A program made the position numbers and the translations under genes. From Vibrio algarum (lineage in GTDB: Bacteria > Pseudomonadota > Gammaproteobacteria > Enterobacterales > Vibrionaceae): a stretch of 64,000 bases of DNA. The first letter of the stretch is position 1. Every line of letters starts with the position of its first letter. The notes beneath the pieces were generated by a model. The model saw only the letters and a list, made by a program, of their open reading frames with translations. It was not told the DNA's origin and made no database searches. Below, piece by piece: positions 16,476-25,846 of this stretch. The DNA lies in contig NZ_JAQLOI010000001.1 of the NCBI RefSeq assembly GCF_028204155.1, forward strand, positions 310,001 to 374,000, written 5' to 3'.

Positions 16476-17516
16476 CTATTCGTTGATGCTCTCTTTGGCT
16501 TTTGCATTCTCCTCTGCTAGCCAAAGTGCAACGTCTTTCGCAAAGTAAGTGAGAATGCCGTCAGCACCTGCTCGCTTAAAGCACAGTAAAGATTCCAATA
16601 CTGTTTCTCTCTCTTTCAGCCAACCATTTTGAATTGCAGCCTTGTGCATCGCATATTCACCGGAGACTTGATATGCAAAAGTAGGAACTTGTAACTCTGA
16701 TTTAACTCGACGAACAATATCCAAATACGGCATACCAGGCTTAACCATCACCATATCAGCCCCTTCGTTGATATCCATTGCGACTTCTTGCAAGGCTTCA
16801 TCACTATTAGCTGGGTCCATCTGGTAATTTTTCTTATTCCCACCTTTTAAATTCGCTGCAGATCCGACAGCATCTCTAAACGGGCCATAATAGTTCGAGG
16901 CATACTTTGCCGAATAAGCCATAATTTGAGTGTGTATGTAACCGGCTTCTTCTAAAGCTTCTCGGATACGGCCTATTCTGCCATCCATCATATCTGATGG
17001 AGCAACAACGTCGGCACCCGCTTGCGCATGTGAGAGCGCTTGCTTAATTAACACTTCTGTCGTTTCTTCATTCATGACATAGCCGGTTTCATCGATAATG
17101 CCATCTTGACCGTGTGTCGTGAACGGATCCAATGCAACATCTGTGATCACCCCCATTTCTGGGACATGTTCTTTTAATGCTCGGACGGCCCTTTGTGCCA
17201 ACCCTTCAGAGTTAAACGCCTCTTGAGCACATAGGCTTTTTACATCTTGATTAACCACAGGAAATAACGCGATAGCGGGTACACCTAACTTAGCAAGTAA
17301 CTGAGCTTCCTCTAACATCAAGTCAATAGACAGACGTTCTACACCTGGCATTGAATCGACGGTTTCTCGACGGTTTTTCCCCATCAGGATAAACATAGGG
17401 TAGATAAGATCATTTGCAGTTACTTGATTTTCGGCCATTAAACGTCGACTAAAATCATGCTTGCGCATACGACGCATACGTCGTACTGGGAATTCACCTT
17501 TAATAGAAACAGACAC
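16476..17516 (-). CDS. hemB: Delta-aminolevulinic acid dehydratase (porphobilinogen synthase)
   Basis: Condenses two 5-aminolevulinates to porphobilinogen, the second step of this haem pathway. 346 residues. Active-site lysines are in MVMVKPGMPYLD (Schiff base) and in the AYSAKYASNYYGPF block. The metal-site segment reads DVALDPFTTHGQDG, where the zinc-type E. coli enzyme has cysteines (DVCLDPYTSHGHCG). The cysteine triad is therefore absent and the enzyme should be the magnesium-dependent, Pseudomonas-like form, which does not need zinc. It is divergent from tatD and followed by Fur-regulated ryhB. Confidence 0.97.
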   Translation of the reverse strand: MSVSIKGEFPVRRMRRMRKHDFSRRLMAENQVTANDLIYPMFILMGKNRRETVDSMPGVERLSIDLMLEEAQLLAKLGVPAIALFPVVNQDVKSLCAQEAFNSEGLAQRAVRALKEHVPEMGVITDVALDPFTTHGQDGIIDETGYVMNEETTEVLIKQALSHAQAGADVVAPSDMMDGRIGRIREALEEAGYIHTQIMAYSAKYASNYYGPFRDAVGSAANLKGGNKKNYQMDPANSDEALQEVAMDINEGADMVMVKPGMPYLDIVRRVKSELQVPTFAYQVSGEYAMHKAAIQNGWLKERETVLESLLCFKRAGADGILTYFAKDVALWLAEENAKAKESINE

Positions 17517-17673
17517 TTGGCTCTCCTAAAATTTACTTCGTGCTTATCACTTAACTAATTATTTGTATCATATCATTGTCGATATTGGATAGGAGGTTAA
17601 TGGGGTAGAAATTCTCTATAGAGCACAAATTCAATATATACTGCCAATGAGTTCGCCAACTAGAGAAACAATA

Positions 17674-18438
17674 ATGATTGATACCCATGCTCACATATAC
17701 GCTGCTGAATTTGATAACGATCGAGATCAAGTGATTCAAAGGGCTCTGTCTCAAGGAGTAGACAAGATATTGCTACCGAATATTGATTTAGATTCTATCC
17801 AGCCCATGCTGGCTACTGAAGCGCAGTATCCTGATATCTGCCATTCAATGATGGGGCTTCACCCTTGTTACGTTAATTCTGATGTTAAACAGTCCCTTTC
17901 AACTATTTACTCTTGGTTTGAAAAACACCATTTTATTGCTGTCGGAGAGATCGGTATCGACCTATATTGGGATAAGACTTACAAAACAGAGCAAGAGCAC
18001 GCATTCATTACCCAGTTGAATTGGGCTAAAGAGATGAAGTTGCCTGTCGTGATCCATACTCGTGATTCGATTGAAGAAACCCTCCAGTTATTGCGCAGTG
18101 AGCAAAATGGCACCTTATCAGGTGTGTTTCATTGTTTTGGCGGCAGTATTGAACAAGCAAAAGCAATAAATGATTTAGGCTTTCACCTTGGTTTGGGCGG
18201 CGTCTCAACCTTCAAAAATGGAGGAATGGATAAAGTGATTCCGAGCCTAGATTTAGATTATGTCATTCTGGAAACAGACTGCCCATATCTCGCGCCAGTA
18301 CCTCATAGAGGCAAACGTAACGAACCGTCGTATACGGCTTTAGTTGCTAAACGAATTGCAGAATTAAGAGGGTTAGACGTCAATGAGGTAGATAGGTTGA
18401 CGACTGAGAACGCTAACAAGCTATTTAGATTAATCTAA
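17674..18438 (+). CDS. tatD: TatD family metal-dependent hydrolase
   Basis: TIM-barrel phosphodiesterase/DNase family. From ATG at 17674 the protein (254 residues) begins MIDTHAHIY, the normal family start with the metal-binding HxH. An in-frame ATG at 17647 would add nine residues not expected in the family. Other metal or catalytic motifs: GEIGIDLYW, VVIHTRDS, FHCFGGS and ETDCPYLAP. The sequence looks closer to the YabD/YcfH-like branch than to E. coli TatD. It faces tatC across a shared terminator. Despite the name, TatD is not part of the Tat translocase. Confidence 0.9.
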   Translation: MIDTHAHIYAAEFDNDRDQVIQRALSQGVDKILLPNIDLDSIQPMLATEAQYPDICHSMMGLHPCYVNSDVKQSLSTIYSWFEKHHFIAVGEIGIDLYWDKTYKTEQEHAFITQLNWAKEMKLPVVIHTRDSIEETLQLLRSEQNGTLSGVFHCFGGSIEQAKAINDLGFHLGLGGVSTFKNGGMDKVIPSLDLDYVILETDCPYLAPVPHRGKRNEPSYTALVAKRIAELRGLDVNEVDRLTTENANKLFRLI

Positions 18439-18461
18439 AATAGTGAGGTCACTAAAACGGA

Positions 18462-18490
18462 AAAAGCGAGTGGGGAATTCACTCGCTTTT
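18462..18490. terminator. Bidirectional terminator between tatD and tatC
   Basis: Stem AAAAGCGAGTG / CACTCGCTTTT with A and T tracts on both sides, between the convergent tatD and tatC stop codons. It fits termination on both strands. Confidence 0.88.
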
Positions 18491-18495
18491 TAGTA

Positions 18496-19253
18496 TTAAG
18501 CCTTTGTCTCTTCTTCACTTGTATCATCTTCGTCTTTTTTTACATAAAAACGAGCAAAGAATAGTCCTACTTCAAATAATATACACATAGGAATCGCAAG
18601 CAGTGTTTGAGAAATCATATCAGGTGGCGTTAACATCATTCCAAAAACAAAAGCCGCTACAACTATATATGGCCTCTTCTCAGCCAAACTTTTGGCATCG
18701 GTAGCACCAGTCCAACAGAGTAAGATAATCGCGACAGGTACTTCAAAAGCGATACCGAAAGCAAAAAATAGCGCTAATACAAAATCCAGATAGCTTGAAA
18801 TGTCAGTAGCAAACTCTACCCCACCTAAAGATATGGCTGTAAAGAAACTAAATACGAGCGGAAACACCACATAATAAGCAAACGCAACACCGCAATAAAA
18901 AAGCAGTGAGCTTGAAAAAGAAGCGGCATAATAAGCTTACGTTCGTGCTTATACAAACCTGGTGCGACAAAGCCCCATACTTGATAGAGGATAAACGGTA
19001 CAGACACAAATATAGACGCTATCAGCGTTAATTTAAGTGGCGTGAAAAATGGCGAGGCAACATCTGTTGCTATCATCGTTGCCCCTTCAGGCAATCGATC
19101 AACTAATGGAGACGAAACAAACTCGTAGATGTCATTAGCAAAGTAAATAAGACCAACAAAAACAATAAGTACAGACAACATCGCTCTTAAAAGACGATTT
19201 CTAAGCTCAAGTAGATGACTAATCAAAGGTTGGGTTTGTTCAACTGATGCCAT
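18496..19253 (-). CDS. tatC: Sec-independent translocase TatC, frameshifted in this sequence
   Basis: Six-helix membrane core and signal-peptide receptor of the Tat system. The N-terminal part from ATG 19253 (SHLLELRNRLLRAML, FVSVPFILYQVWGFVAPGLYKHERK) runs out of frame after MPLLF. The rest (VVFPLVFSFFTAISLGG ... MLTPPDMISQTLLAIPMCILFE) lies in another frame and ends at 18496. The break is in the A run 18915-18919. One added base restores MPLLFSSSLLFYCGVAF and a normal 252-residue protein. Third gene of tatABC, with an 83-base gap after tatB. Likely a sequencing error. Confidence 0.93.
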
Positions 19254-19270
19254 ATTAAACCTCTAATTGG

Positions 19271-19304
19271 AAAAACAGAAAGAGCTGCTTGTTCGGCAGC
19301 TCTC
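19271..19304 (-). terminator. Possible attenuator hairpin between tatB and tatC
   Basis: Minus-strand stem AGAGCTGC / GCAGCTCT followed by TTCTGTTTTT, within the tatB-tatC gap. It resembles a weak terminator and could lower tatC output relative to tatA and tatB, matching the known excess of TatA over TatC. Function inferred. Confidence 0.45.
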
Positions 19305-19336
19305 ATCACAATGACGCCGAATTAATCATAGCGTGA

Positions 19337-19717
19337 TTAATCGAGCTTTTTTGCTTCGGACACTTCATCTTTTGTTGCGCTTACCTTGTTATTAGGTTCA
19401 GTCGCATCAGTTGATTTTGAGTCTGTAGCATAAGGTCTTTGAACATCTGCAGCCGCTTGCTTCAGCTCTTCAACTGATGCTTTTAAGTCCGGGGCGAGTT
19501 CTTCCATCCCCATTTTTTCGGCTTTCTTAAGGTTATCTTGTAGTTCTTGGATTTTAAGCTCATGGGTAAGTTCATCTTTCACCCCATTTGCCATTGCCTT
19601 CGCGCTGTTGATAAATTTAGAGATACTACGTATTGCAACAGGTAAACGCTCCGGGCCAAGTACAACTAAGCCTACAACAGATATTAATACCAGTTCCCAA
19701 AAACCGATATCAAACAC
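19337..19717 (-). CDS. tatB: Sec-independent translocase subunit TatB
   Basis: Pairs with TatC to recognise twin-arginine signal peptides. 126 residues: a short N-terminal membrane helix (FWELVLISVVGLVVLGPERLP, ~6-25) with the conserved E and GPERLP hinge, an amphipathic helix (VAIRSISKFINSAKAMANGV), then an acidic low-complexity tail. It begins 3 bases after tatA and is in the same operon. Confidence 0.96.
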   Translation of the reverse strand: MFDIGFWELVLISVVGLVVLGPERLPVAIRSISKFINSAKAMANGVKDELTHELKIQELQDNLKKAEKMGMEELAPDLKASVEELKQAAADVQRPYATDSKSTDATEPNNKVSATKDEVSEAKKLD

Positions 19718-19720
19718 AGG

Positions 19721-19969
19721 TTAAACCTTCTCTTTATCTTTTTTAACTTCTTGTGCAGAAGCTTGCTCAGATTTTTGCTCTAAGTTTTGCGGCTCAAAAT
19801 CTGCGTCTTTTTCTACTTTTTTCGCAGCATCGTCGTCACTCATCGCATTTTTGAAACCTTTTACTGCTGAACCTAAATCACCACCCATGTTGCGTAGTTT
19901 TTTTGTTCCAAATAGTAATACAACGATAACTGCTATGATAAGCAACTGCCAAATACTAATACCGCCCAT
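19721..19969 (-). CDS. tatA: Sec-independent translocase subunit TatA
   Basis: Pore-forming component of the Tat translocase. 82 residues: N-terminal helix GGISIWQLLIIAVIVVLLFGTKKLR with the conserved FGTKKLR hinge, then the amphipathic helix LGSAVKGFKNAMS and a charged tail rich in E, K and Q. First gene of tatABC, 219 bases after ubiB. That gap is long enough for its own promoter, though no hexamers stand out. Confidence 0.96.
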   Translation of the reverse strand: MGGISIWQLLIIAVIVVLLFGTKKLRNMGGDLGSAVKGFKNAMSDDDAAKKVEKDADFEPQNLEQKSEQASAQEVKKDKEKV

Positions 19970-20188
19970 TATCCAATACCTCGGGTTATATAAATTAGAC
20001 TATAAATAAGTATGCTAGTGTACTTGTTATTTACCCTGTACACGCCAATTAAGCAAGTAAAATGTGACATCTACAATGCCACTACCTACTCATGGGTAGG
20101 ATTAAAAAGACAAATGTCATAAAGTTAATGAATACCAAAAAATATGAAAACTCATTAACAAAGTTCTATTTTACAGGCTTGCTGATTT

Positions 20189-21823
20189 TTATTTGCTGTG
20201 TACTCGCCAACTCACCAACCAACAAATTGCACCCATAATGCCTGACGCTATCGCACCGTTCTGGTAAGGGCTGAGTAACAAAATCGCAGAACAGATCACT
20301 AATGTAGCACCAACCCCAAAAATAAGCTTGCCTTTCGCATGCTGTTCTTTGGTAGCTCGGTAACCCGAATAAAGTAGCTCCATTTTCTGGTTCATTGCTT
20401 TGCCTTGCTTAAGGCTATCATAGAGCAACTCCGGAAGTTCTGGCAATCGCTCAGCCCAGAATGGCGCTTTATCTTTAATTGCATTCACAACAGCTTGAGG
20501 ACCCACTTGATTGGCCATCCACTTTTCTAAAAATGGTTTAGCTGTATCCCATAAATCTAGTTGTGGATAAAGTTGTCTGCCTAAACCTTCGACATAAAGT
20601 AAGGTTTTTTGTAGCAGTATTAACTGCGGTTGCACTTCCATATTAAAACGGCGAGCTGTATTGAATAGATTCAATAACACATGACCAAAGGAAATTTCAC
20701 ATAAGGGCTTAGCAAATATAGGCTCACATACGATTCGGATAGCAAATTCGAACTCCTGTACATTCGTATCGGCTGGCACCCAGCCCGAATCTACGTGCAA
20801 TTCGGCGACTTTTCGATAATCCCGATTGAAAAAGGCAAGAAGATTTTCAGCAAGATAGCGCTTATCCTCCGTGTTCAGTGTGCCCACAATGCCACAATCA
20901 AGACCAATCCATTGTGGATTTTCTGCATGTTCGGGGTTAACAAATACGTTACCCGGATGCATATCAGCGTGAAAAAAACTGTCACGGAAGACTTGAGTAA
21001 AGAAAACACTCACACCCCGTTCTGCAAGCAGCTTCATGTTCGTGCCGTTAGCGACTAACCCCTCAATATCAGAAACCTGAATACCGTAGATTCGCTCAGA
21101 AACCATTAATGCTTCACTGCTCAGATCGGTAATAACCTCAGGAACGTAGAGTTCTTCACTCCCTTCAAAATTCCGTCTTAGCTGTATCGCATTCGCTGCT
21201 TCACGTCGAAGATCCAGTTCATCAATTAATGTTTTTTCATACTCACGTATAACTTCAACAGGCCTTAATCGCTTCGCTTCAGGTGTTGCTTTAGCAACGA
21301 TTTTAGCCATTCGATACATCAGTTTAATATCTGCATCTATAACAGGGCGAATATCTGGGCGAATGATCTTTAGTACGATTTCTCTACCGCTATCTTTTAA
21401 TTTCGCTGTATGTACTTGAGCAATTGATGCAGAAGCTAATGGTTCAATATCAAAATCCGTAAACCAATTTTCTAGATTCCCACCTAACGCCTTTTCCATT
21501 TGATTTTTGGCCTCTTGGCCATCAAATGGAGCGACACGATCCTGCAATAATGCAAGTTGGTCAGCTAAGTAAGGAGGGAAGAGATCACGACGGGTCGACA
21601 TCATCTGACCAAACTTAATCCAAACGGGTCCTAATTCTTGCAACGCTAGACGTAATCTGACACCTAGAGCTTTATCCTGATGTTTATTCTTTATCCAGAA
21701 AAGCGCTTTGCGAGCGAGCAAAGGTGTCTTTGTTAAATCGTGCTCAGGGATTAGCTCGTCTAGTCCATACTCTAATTGTACTTTGGTAATCTGGTATAGG
21801 CGTCGTAACTCTGCTGGTCTCAT
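20189..21823 (-). CDS. ubiB: Ubiquinone biosynthesis regulatory kinase UbiB
   Basis: Membrane-bound atypical kinase/ATPase of the ABC1/ADCK family needed for ubiquinone synthesis. 544 residues (546 in E. coli). The KxGQ motif is present as IKFGQMMSTR (~70-79), then the alanine-rich loop ASASIAQVH, ELDLRREAANA, HADMHPGNVFVN (catalytic HxDxHPGN) and LDCGIVG. Two C-terminal membrane segments (~500-540: LIFGVGATLVICSAILLLS, ASGIMGAICWLVSW). Its start overlaps the ubiJ stop by 4 bases, so translation is coupled. Confidence 0.97.
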   Translation of the reverse strand: MRPAELRRLYQITKVQLEYGLDELIPEHDLTKTPLLARKALFWIKNKHQDKALGVRLRLALQELGPVWIKFGQMMSTRRDLFPPYLADQLALLQDRVAPFDGQEAKNQMEKALGGNLENWFTDFDIEPLASASIAQVHTAKLKDSGREIVLKIIRPDIRPVIDADIKLMYRMAKIVAKATPEAKRLRPVEVIREYEKTLIDELDLRREAANAIQLRRNFEGSEELYVPEVITDLSSEALMVSERIYGIQVSDIEGLVANGTNMKLLAERGVSVFFTQVFRDSFFHADMHPGNVFVNPEHAENPQWIGLDCGIVGTLNTEDKRYLAENLLAFFNRDYRKVAELHVDSGWVPADTNVQEFEFAIRIVCEPIFAKPLCEISFGHVLLNLFNTARRFNMEVQPQLILLQKTLLYVEGLGRQLYPQLDLWDTAKPFLEKWMANQVGPQAVVNAIKDKAPFWAERLPELPELLYDSLKQGKAMNQKMELLYSGYRATKEQHAKGKLIFGVGATLVICSAILLLSPYQNGAIASGIMGAICWLVSWRVHSK

Positions 21824-22437
21824 ACTTTCTCCAACAAGTGGATAAATCGTTTTTCTAGCTTATCTGTGACCAATTGAATATCTGTAACTTGATCACAAAA
21901 AGAAGCAACCTCCAGAGGGCTCGGAGCCACTTTCCACTCTTCCGTCAGTACTTGAGCGACATGACTTTGATGCTTACTGGCTTGTTTTTTTATCCATCGA
22001 TTCGTGTCTTTAGCACTTTGAACAACCGTATGAGCAACAATATCTCCCGTAAATCTCGACATCAATTCTTCAATGTCTGGCTTACAATCTGCCATTAATT
22101 GCGAGAACTGCTGAGCTAATTTTAAGTCACCTTCAAGTTCTATTTTTTCTTGTTTTATGAGGTGAGTGATATTGTTCTGATCTTTTAATTGGGGAAGTAC
22201 TGCTAAGTGCAAAGAAAGGTAACAATCTGGCGAGCCTTCATAAGTGGCCAATACATCAACCTGCTGACTAAACACAAAGGTCAGTTTCTTTTTTAGCTCA
22301 ATTAAATGAACTTGTAGTACTTGCCCTTTAAGTCGATTTAAACGTCGCCCATGATCAGGGTTATCCTTTAACGCGGCATTTATAGCCGTCTCAATTGTTG
22401 CTGTCGCAATTTGGTCCGTCAATCCTAGATCAAGCAT
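21820..22437 (-). CDS. ubiJ: Ubiquinone biosynthesis accessory factor UbiJ
   Basis: Lipid-binding SCP2-domain protein that scaffolds the soluble Ubi complex with UbiK. 205 residues. The N-terminal SCP2 fold at ~15-110 includes LKGQVLQVHLIELKKKLTFVFSQ and VDVLATYEGSPDCYLSL. The C-terminal half is helical with a coiled coil (EVASFCDQVTDIQLVTDKLEKRFIHLLEK). It lies 14 bases after ubiE and overlaps ubiB. Its partner ubiK is also in this window, at 57090. Confidence 0.93.
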   Translation of the reverse strand: MLDLGLTDQIATATIETAINAALKDNPDHGRRLNRLKGQVLQVHLIELKKKLTFVFSQQVDVLATYEGSPDCYLSLHLAVLPQLKDQNNITHLIKQEKIELEGDLKLAQQFSQLMADCKPDIEELMSRFTGDIVAHTVVQSAKDTNRWIKKQASKHQSHVAQVLTEEWKVAPSPLEVASFCDQVTDIQLVTDKLEKRFIHLLEKV

Positions 22438-22451
22438 TGGTCACCTCAACC

Positions 22452-23234
22452 TTAGAACTTGTAGCCGCGATGTAAAGCGACAATACCACCAGTAAGATTA
22501 TAAAAACTGGTTTTTTCAAAACCGGCCGTATCCATCATACCTTTCAGTGTTTCTTGATCCGGATGCATACGGATAGACTCTGCTAGATATCGATAGCTTT
22601 CTGAATCATTCGCTATCAATTGCCCCATTTTAGGAAGCAAGTAAAATGAGTAAGTGTCATAAATCTTAGATAACGGCTCTAAAACTGGCTTAGAAAATTC
22701 TAATACCAATAGTCGTCCACCCGGTTTAAGAACACGAAACATTGAACGTAATGCTTTATCTTTGTCTGTTACATTTCTCAGACAAAAACTAATGGTAATA
22801 CAATCAAAATAATCATCAGGAAAAGGCAGTTCTTCTGCATTTGCCTGTACATAATGCACATTACCAACAACGCCAATATCACGTAGCTTATCGCGGCCAA
22901 CATTCAACATGGAGTTATTAATATCCGCAAGAATAACATGCCCTTTATCACCGACTATTCGAGAAAACTTTGCCGTTAAGTCTCCTGTACCGCCACCAAG
23001 ATCTAGAACTTTGTGGCCTGGTCTCGCGCCACTACAATCAATAGTGAAGCGCTTCCATATCCGATGTACGCCACCTGACATTAAATCGTTCATGATGTCG
23101 TATTTGGTTGCTACTGAATGAAATACTTCTGCTACTTTGGCTACTTTTTCTTCTTTTGCAACGGTTTGAAAACCAAAGTGGGTTGTCTCATCTGACGGTA
23201 TCGCTGAGTTGTCATTTAGGCTTATATCTGTCAT
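22452..23234 (-). CDS. ubiE: Ubiquinone/menaquinone C-methyltransferase UbiE
   Basis: SAM-dependent methyltransferase for 2-octaprenyl-6-methoxy-benzoquinol and demethylmenaquinone. 260 residues from ATG at 23234. GAGGA lies 5 bases before it, and a TTG 18 bases further upstream is rejected. Motifs: VLDLGGGTGDLTAKFS (motif I, ~75), FHSVATKYDIMNDLMS, ISFCLRNVTDKDKALRSM and the C-terminus GGIVALHRGYKF. Standard rmuC-ubiE-ubiJ-ubiB order. Confidence 0.97.
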   Translation of the reverse strand: MTDISLNDNSAIPSDETTHFGFQTVAKEEKVAKVAEVFHSVATKYDIMNDLMSGGVHRIWKRFTIDCSGARPGHKVLDLGGGTGDLTAKFSRIVGDKGHVILADINNSMLNVGRDKLRDIGVVGNVHYVQANAEELPFPDDYFDCITISFCLRNVTDKDKALRSMFRVLKPGGRLLVLEFSKPVLEPLSKIYDTYSFYLLPKMGQLIANDSESYRYLAESIRMHPDQETLKGMMDTAGFEKTSFYNLTGGIVALHRGYKF

Positions 23235-23316
23235 TTTCTTCCTCTTGTGCAATACCGTAATAACGGCTTTTTAATTAACTATAATCCTTTCACAAATCTG
23301 TAAAATTTGCGGACCG

Positions 23317-24842
23317 TCAGTTTACTTTATCCTCTGCCTGATGTCTTTCTTTTGACGGTTCTTCCATCAAGCTATTTTGCTCTAACTCAATAATACTTAT
23401 CGGGATTGGGCGTTTAACCTCTACGCCTAACTCTTTAAAGCTTTCTGCCTGTCTAATAACATTCCCCCGACCAGTGGCGAGTTTATTCATTGCTCCTTGG
23501 TAATTTTGGTTGGCTTTATCTAACGATTGACCTATCGATTCCATATCTACCAAGAAGAGCCTTAACTTGTCATACAGCTTACTGGCTCTATCAGCAATGA
23601 CCTTAGCATTTTGATTTTGTCTTTCATTTCGCCAAAGGTTATCAATCGTTCTTAATGCCACTAGCAACGTGGTAGGGCTAACCAAAATAATATTGCTTTC
23701 CATCGCATCTTTCACAAGACTTGGATCGGCCTCTATTGCAATCTGGAAAGCTGGCTCAACAGGAATGAACATTAATACATAATCAAGACTCTGTATGCCT
23801 TTTAGATGCTGGTAATCTTTTAGACTCAAACCCTTGATATGGGCGCGTAACGCCGATAAGTGCTCGCTTAACGCTTGCTGCTTATCGTCATTCGATTCTG
23901 CATTGAAGTATCTTTCATAAGCAACCAAAGCCATTTTAGAATCCACTACGACTTGCTTTTCATAAGGTAGATAAACAATGACATCGGGTTGATAGCGCTT
24001 GCCTGCTTCATTTTGCAAACTCACTTGGGTCTGATACTCATGACCTTCGCGCAGACCGGATTCAGCTAATACTCTAGCGAGAACCACTTCACCCCAATTA
24101 CCTTGTTGCTTATTGTCACCTTTCAAAGCCTGAGTTAAATTTACGGCTTCTCGCGTCATATGCTCATTGAGTTTTTGTAAGCTTTTGATCTCATGAACTA
24201 AAGTGTGTCGCTCTTTCGCTTCCATTCCATAGCTATCTGTTACTTGCTTTTTAAAACCTTCTAACTGTTCTTTTAGTGGCGTGAGTAACCCTTCAAGACT
24301 TTGCTTGTTCTGTTGATCAACTTTCGCTGTTTTAGCTTCAAAGAGGCTGTTAGCGAGTTGTTCAAATTCTTGTTTTAAGCGTTGTTCAGCCTTCTCTAAC
24401 AACTCAAGCTTTTCATTGGCTGACTTGCTTTCTTCTTGATGTCTGGCTTGTTGTTCTCTGAACTCTGCTTTTCTCTGTGATATTTCTTCTCGTGCTAAGT
24501 CAAGTAGTTGTGAGTATCGTAACCGTTCTTTTTTAACAGCATCAAAGTGGCTCAAATTTTCCATAGCTGCCATTAACTGACCATGGGTGTGTGTTAATTC
24601 ATGGGCAGTTTTATCTCTTTCGATATCAAGATGATCTAACTCTGTTTGAGCTTGCTTGAGACTCAATTCAAGCTGCTCATTTTTTGCTTGAAGCAAGTTT
24701 TTTCGGCTTCCGCTTGTTGCTCCAATAACTGTATTTGGAATTGATATTTCTGTTTTATCCACCAGCCAACGATAAGCGCTGCGACAATACCACTTACAAT
24801 AATGGTAATAACGAGTTCTTGATTTTCTATAATCCACTGCAT
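23317..24842 (-). CDS. rmuC: DNA recombination protein RmuC, frameshifted in this sequence
   Basis: Membrane-anchored protein that limits DNA inversions. It has a long coiled coil (~35-190) and a C-terminal nuclease-like RmuC domain (NWGEVVLARVLAESGLREG, YQPDVIVYLPYEKQVVVDSKM, VSPTTLLVALRTI). The true N-terminus is MQWIIENQELV... with a membrane helix (ITIIVSGIVAALIVGWWI), from ATG at 24842. It shifts frame in the T run 24698-24703. One added base joins EAEK to NLLQAKNEQLEL and gives 508 residues. The overlapping longer frame from 24837 has a nonsense N-terminus and should not be used. Confidence 0.9.
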
Positions 24843-24965
24843 AATGTCAGTCTTAATCCTTTGAGTTCTGGGCAAATGGTAAGTGTGCACTGGATAAATG
24901 TCCAGTCCTTAGGTGATTCAAGAAGTGTTAGTATCCAGATCCAATTAAACAAAACAAAACATACC

Positions 24966-25846
24966 ATGATTAATGAACGTCGCGCTTTAGGGTTCGGTAT
25001 TGCTGCTGTCATGCTTTGGTCAACAGTCGCCACTGCATTTAAATTAACCTTGCAAGAGTTTACGCCTATTCAAATGTTAACTGTGGCAAGTTTTGTTTCT
25101 GCACTAACCTTATTTGTGCTCTGTTACTTCCAAGGAAAAATCAATCAGATAGTTACTACTTTTTTTCTAATCCATTTTATTTCATCATCCTTGGTCTCAT
25201 TAACCCTTTAGCGTATTACTTAATTCTCTTTAAGGCCTACGACTTACTCCCAGCGTCACAAGCTCAGCCATTAAATTACAGCTGGGCTATTACGTTAACT
25301 CTAATGGCTGCCGTTTTTCTTGGTCAAAAAATAAAAAAACAAGATTGGATTGCCTGTGCTCTAGGCTATTTTGGTGTCGTTGTTATTGCTACAAAAGGAG
25401 ATCTACTTGCGCTTAATTTTGATAGCCCTTTGGGCGTTGGCTTAGCGTTGTTATCAACGTTACTTTGGGCTGGCTATTGGATTCTGAACACTAAAAACAA
25501 AGCCGATCCCGTAATTGGTGTTTTTTTAGGTTTCATGGTTGCGTTACCCTTCGCCATTGCTCTTTGTTTCTATGAACAATCATCATGGGATATGAGTATT
25601 CAAGGGTGGGCTGCTGTTACTTATGTGGGCTTATTTGAAATGGGAATTACCTTTGTACTCTGGATATCAGCCCTTAAGTCGACTCAAAATACGGCAAGAA
25701 TAAGTAACTTAATTTTTATCTCACCATTTGTATCTTTGCTTTTGCTCGCCTATATCATCGGCGAGGAAATACACGTATCGACTTTAATAGGGCTAATTTT
25801 AATCGTTATAGGATTACTCATACAGCAGTTGAAAAGGAAGGCTTAA
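24966..25846 (+). CDS. EamA/DMT-family transporter, frameshifted in this sequence
   Basis: Drug/metabolite transporter superfamily, inner membrane, two EamA repeats, about ten helices. It begins MINERRALGFGIAAVMLWSTVATAFK from ATG 24966 and breaks in the T run 25160-25166. One added T continues into NPFYFIILGLINPLAYYLILFKAYDLLPAS, giving 293 residues. The second repeat has the glycine-rich LGVGLALLSTLLWAGYWI and MGITFVLWISALKST. The substrate is unknown. Its last 33 bases overlap the stop end of the convergent amidotransferase gene. Confidence 0.85.

Noticed and set aside
23317..24837. rmuC read from 24837 as one long frame (MDYRKSRTRYYHYC...)
   Set aside because: The first ~45 residues lack the membrane helix of RmuC; the conserved N-terminus lies in another frame with a break in a T run.
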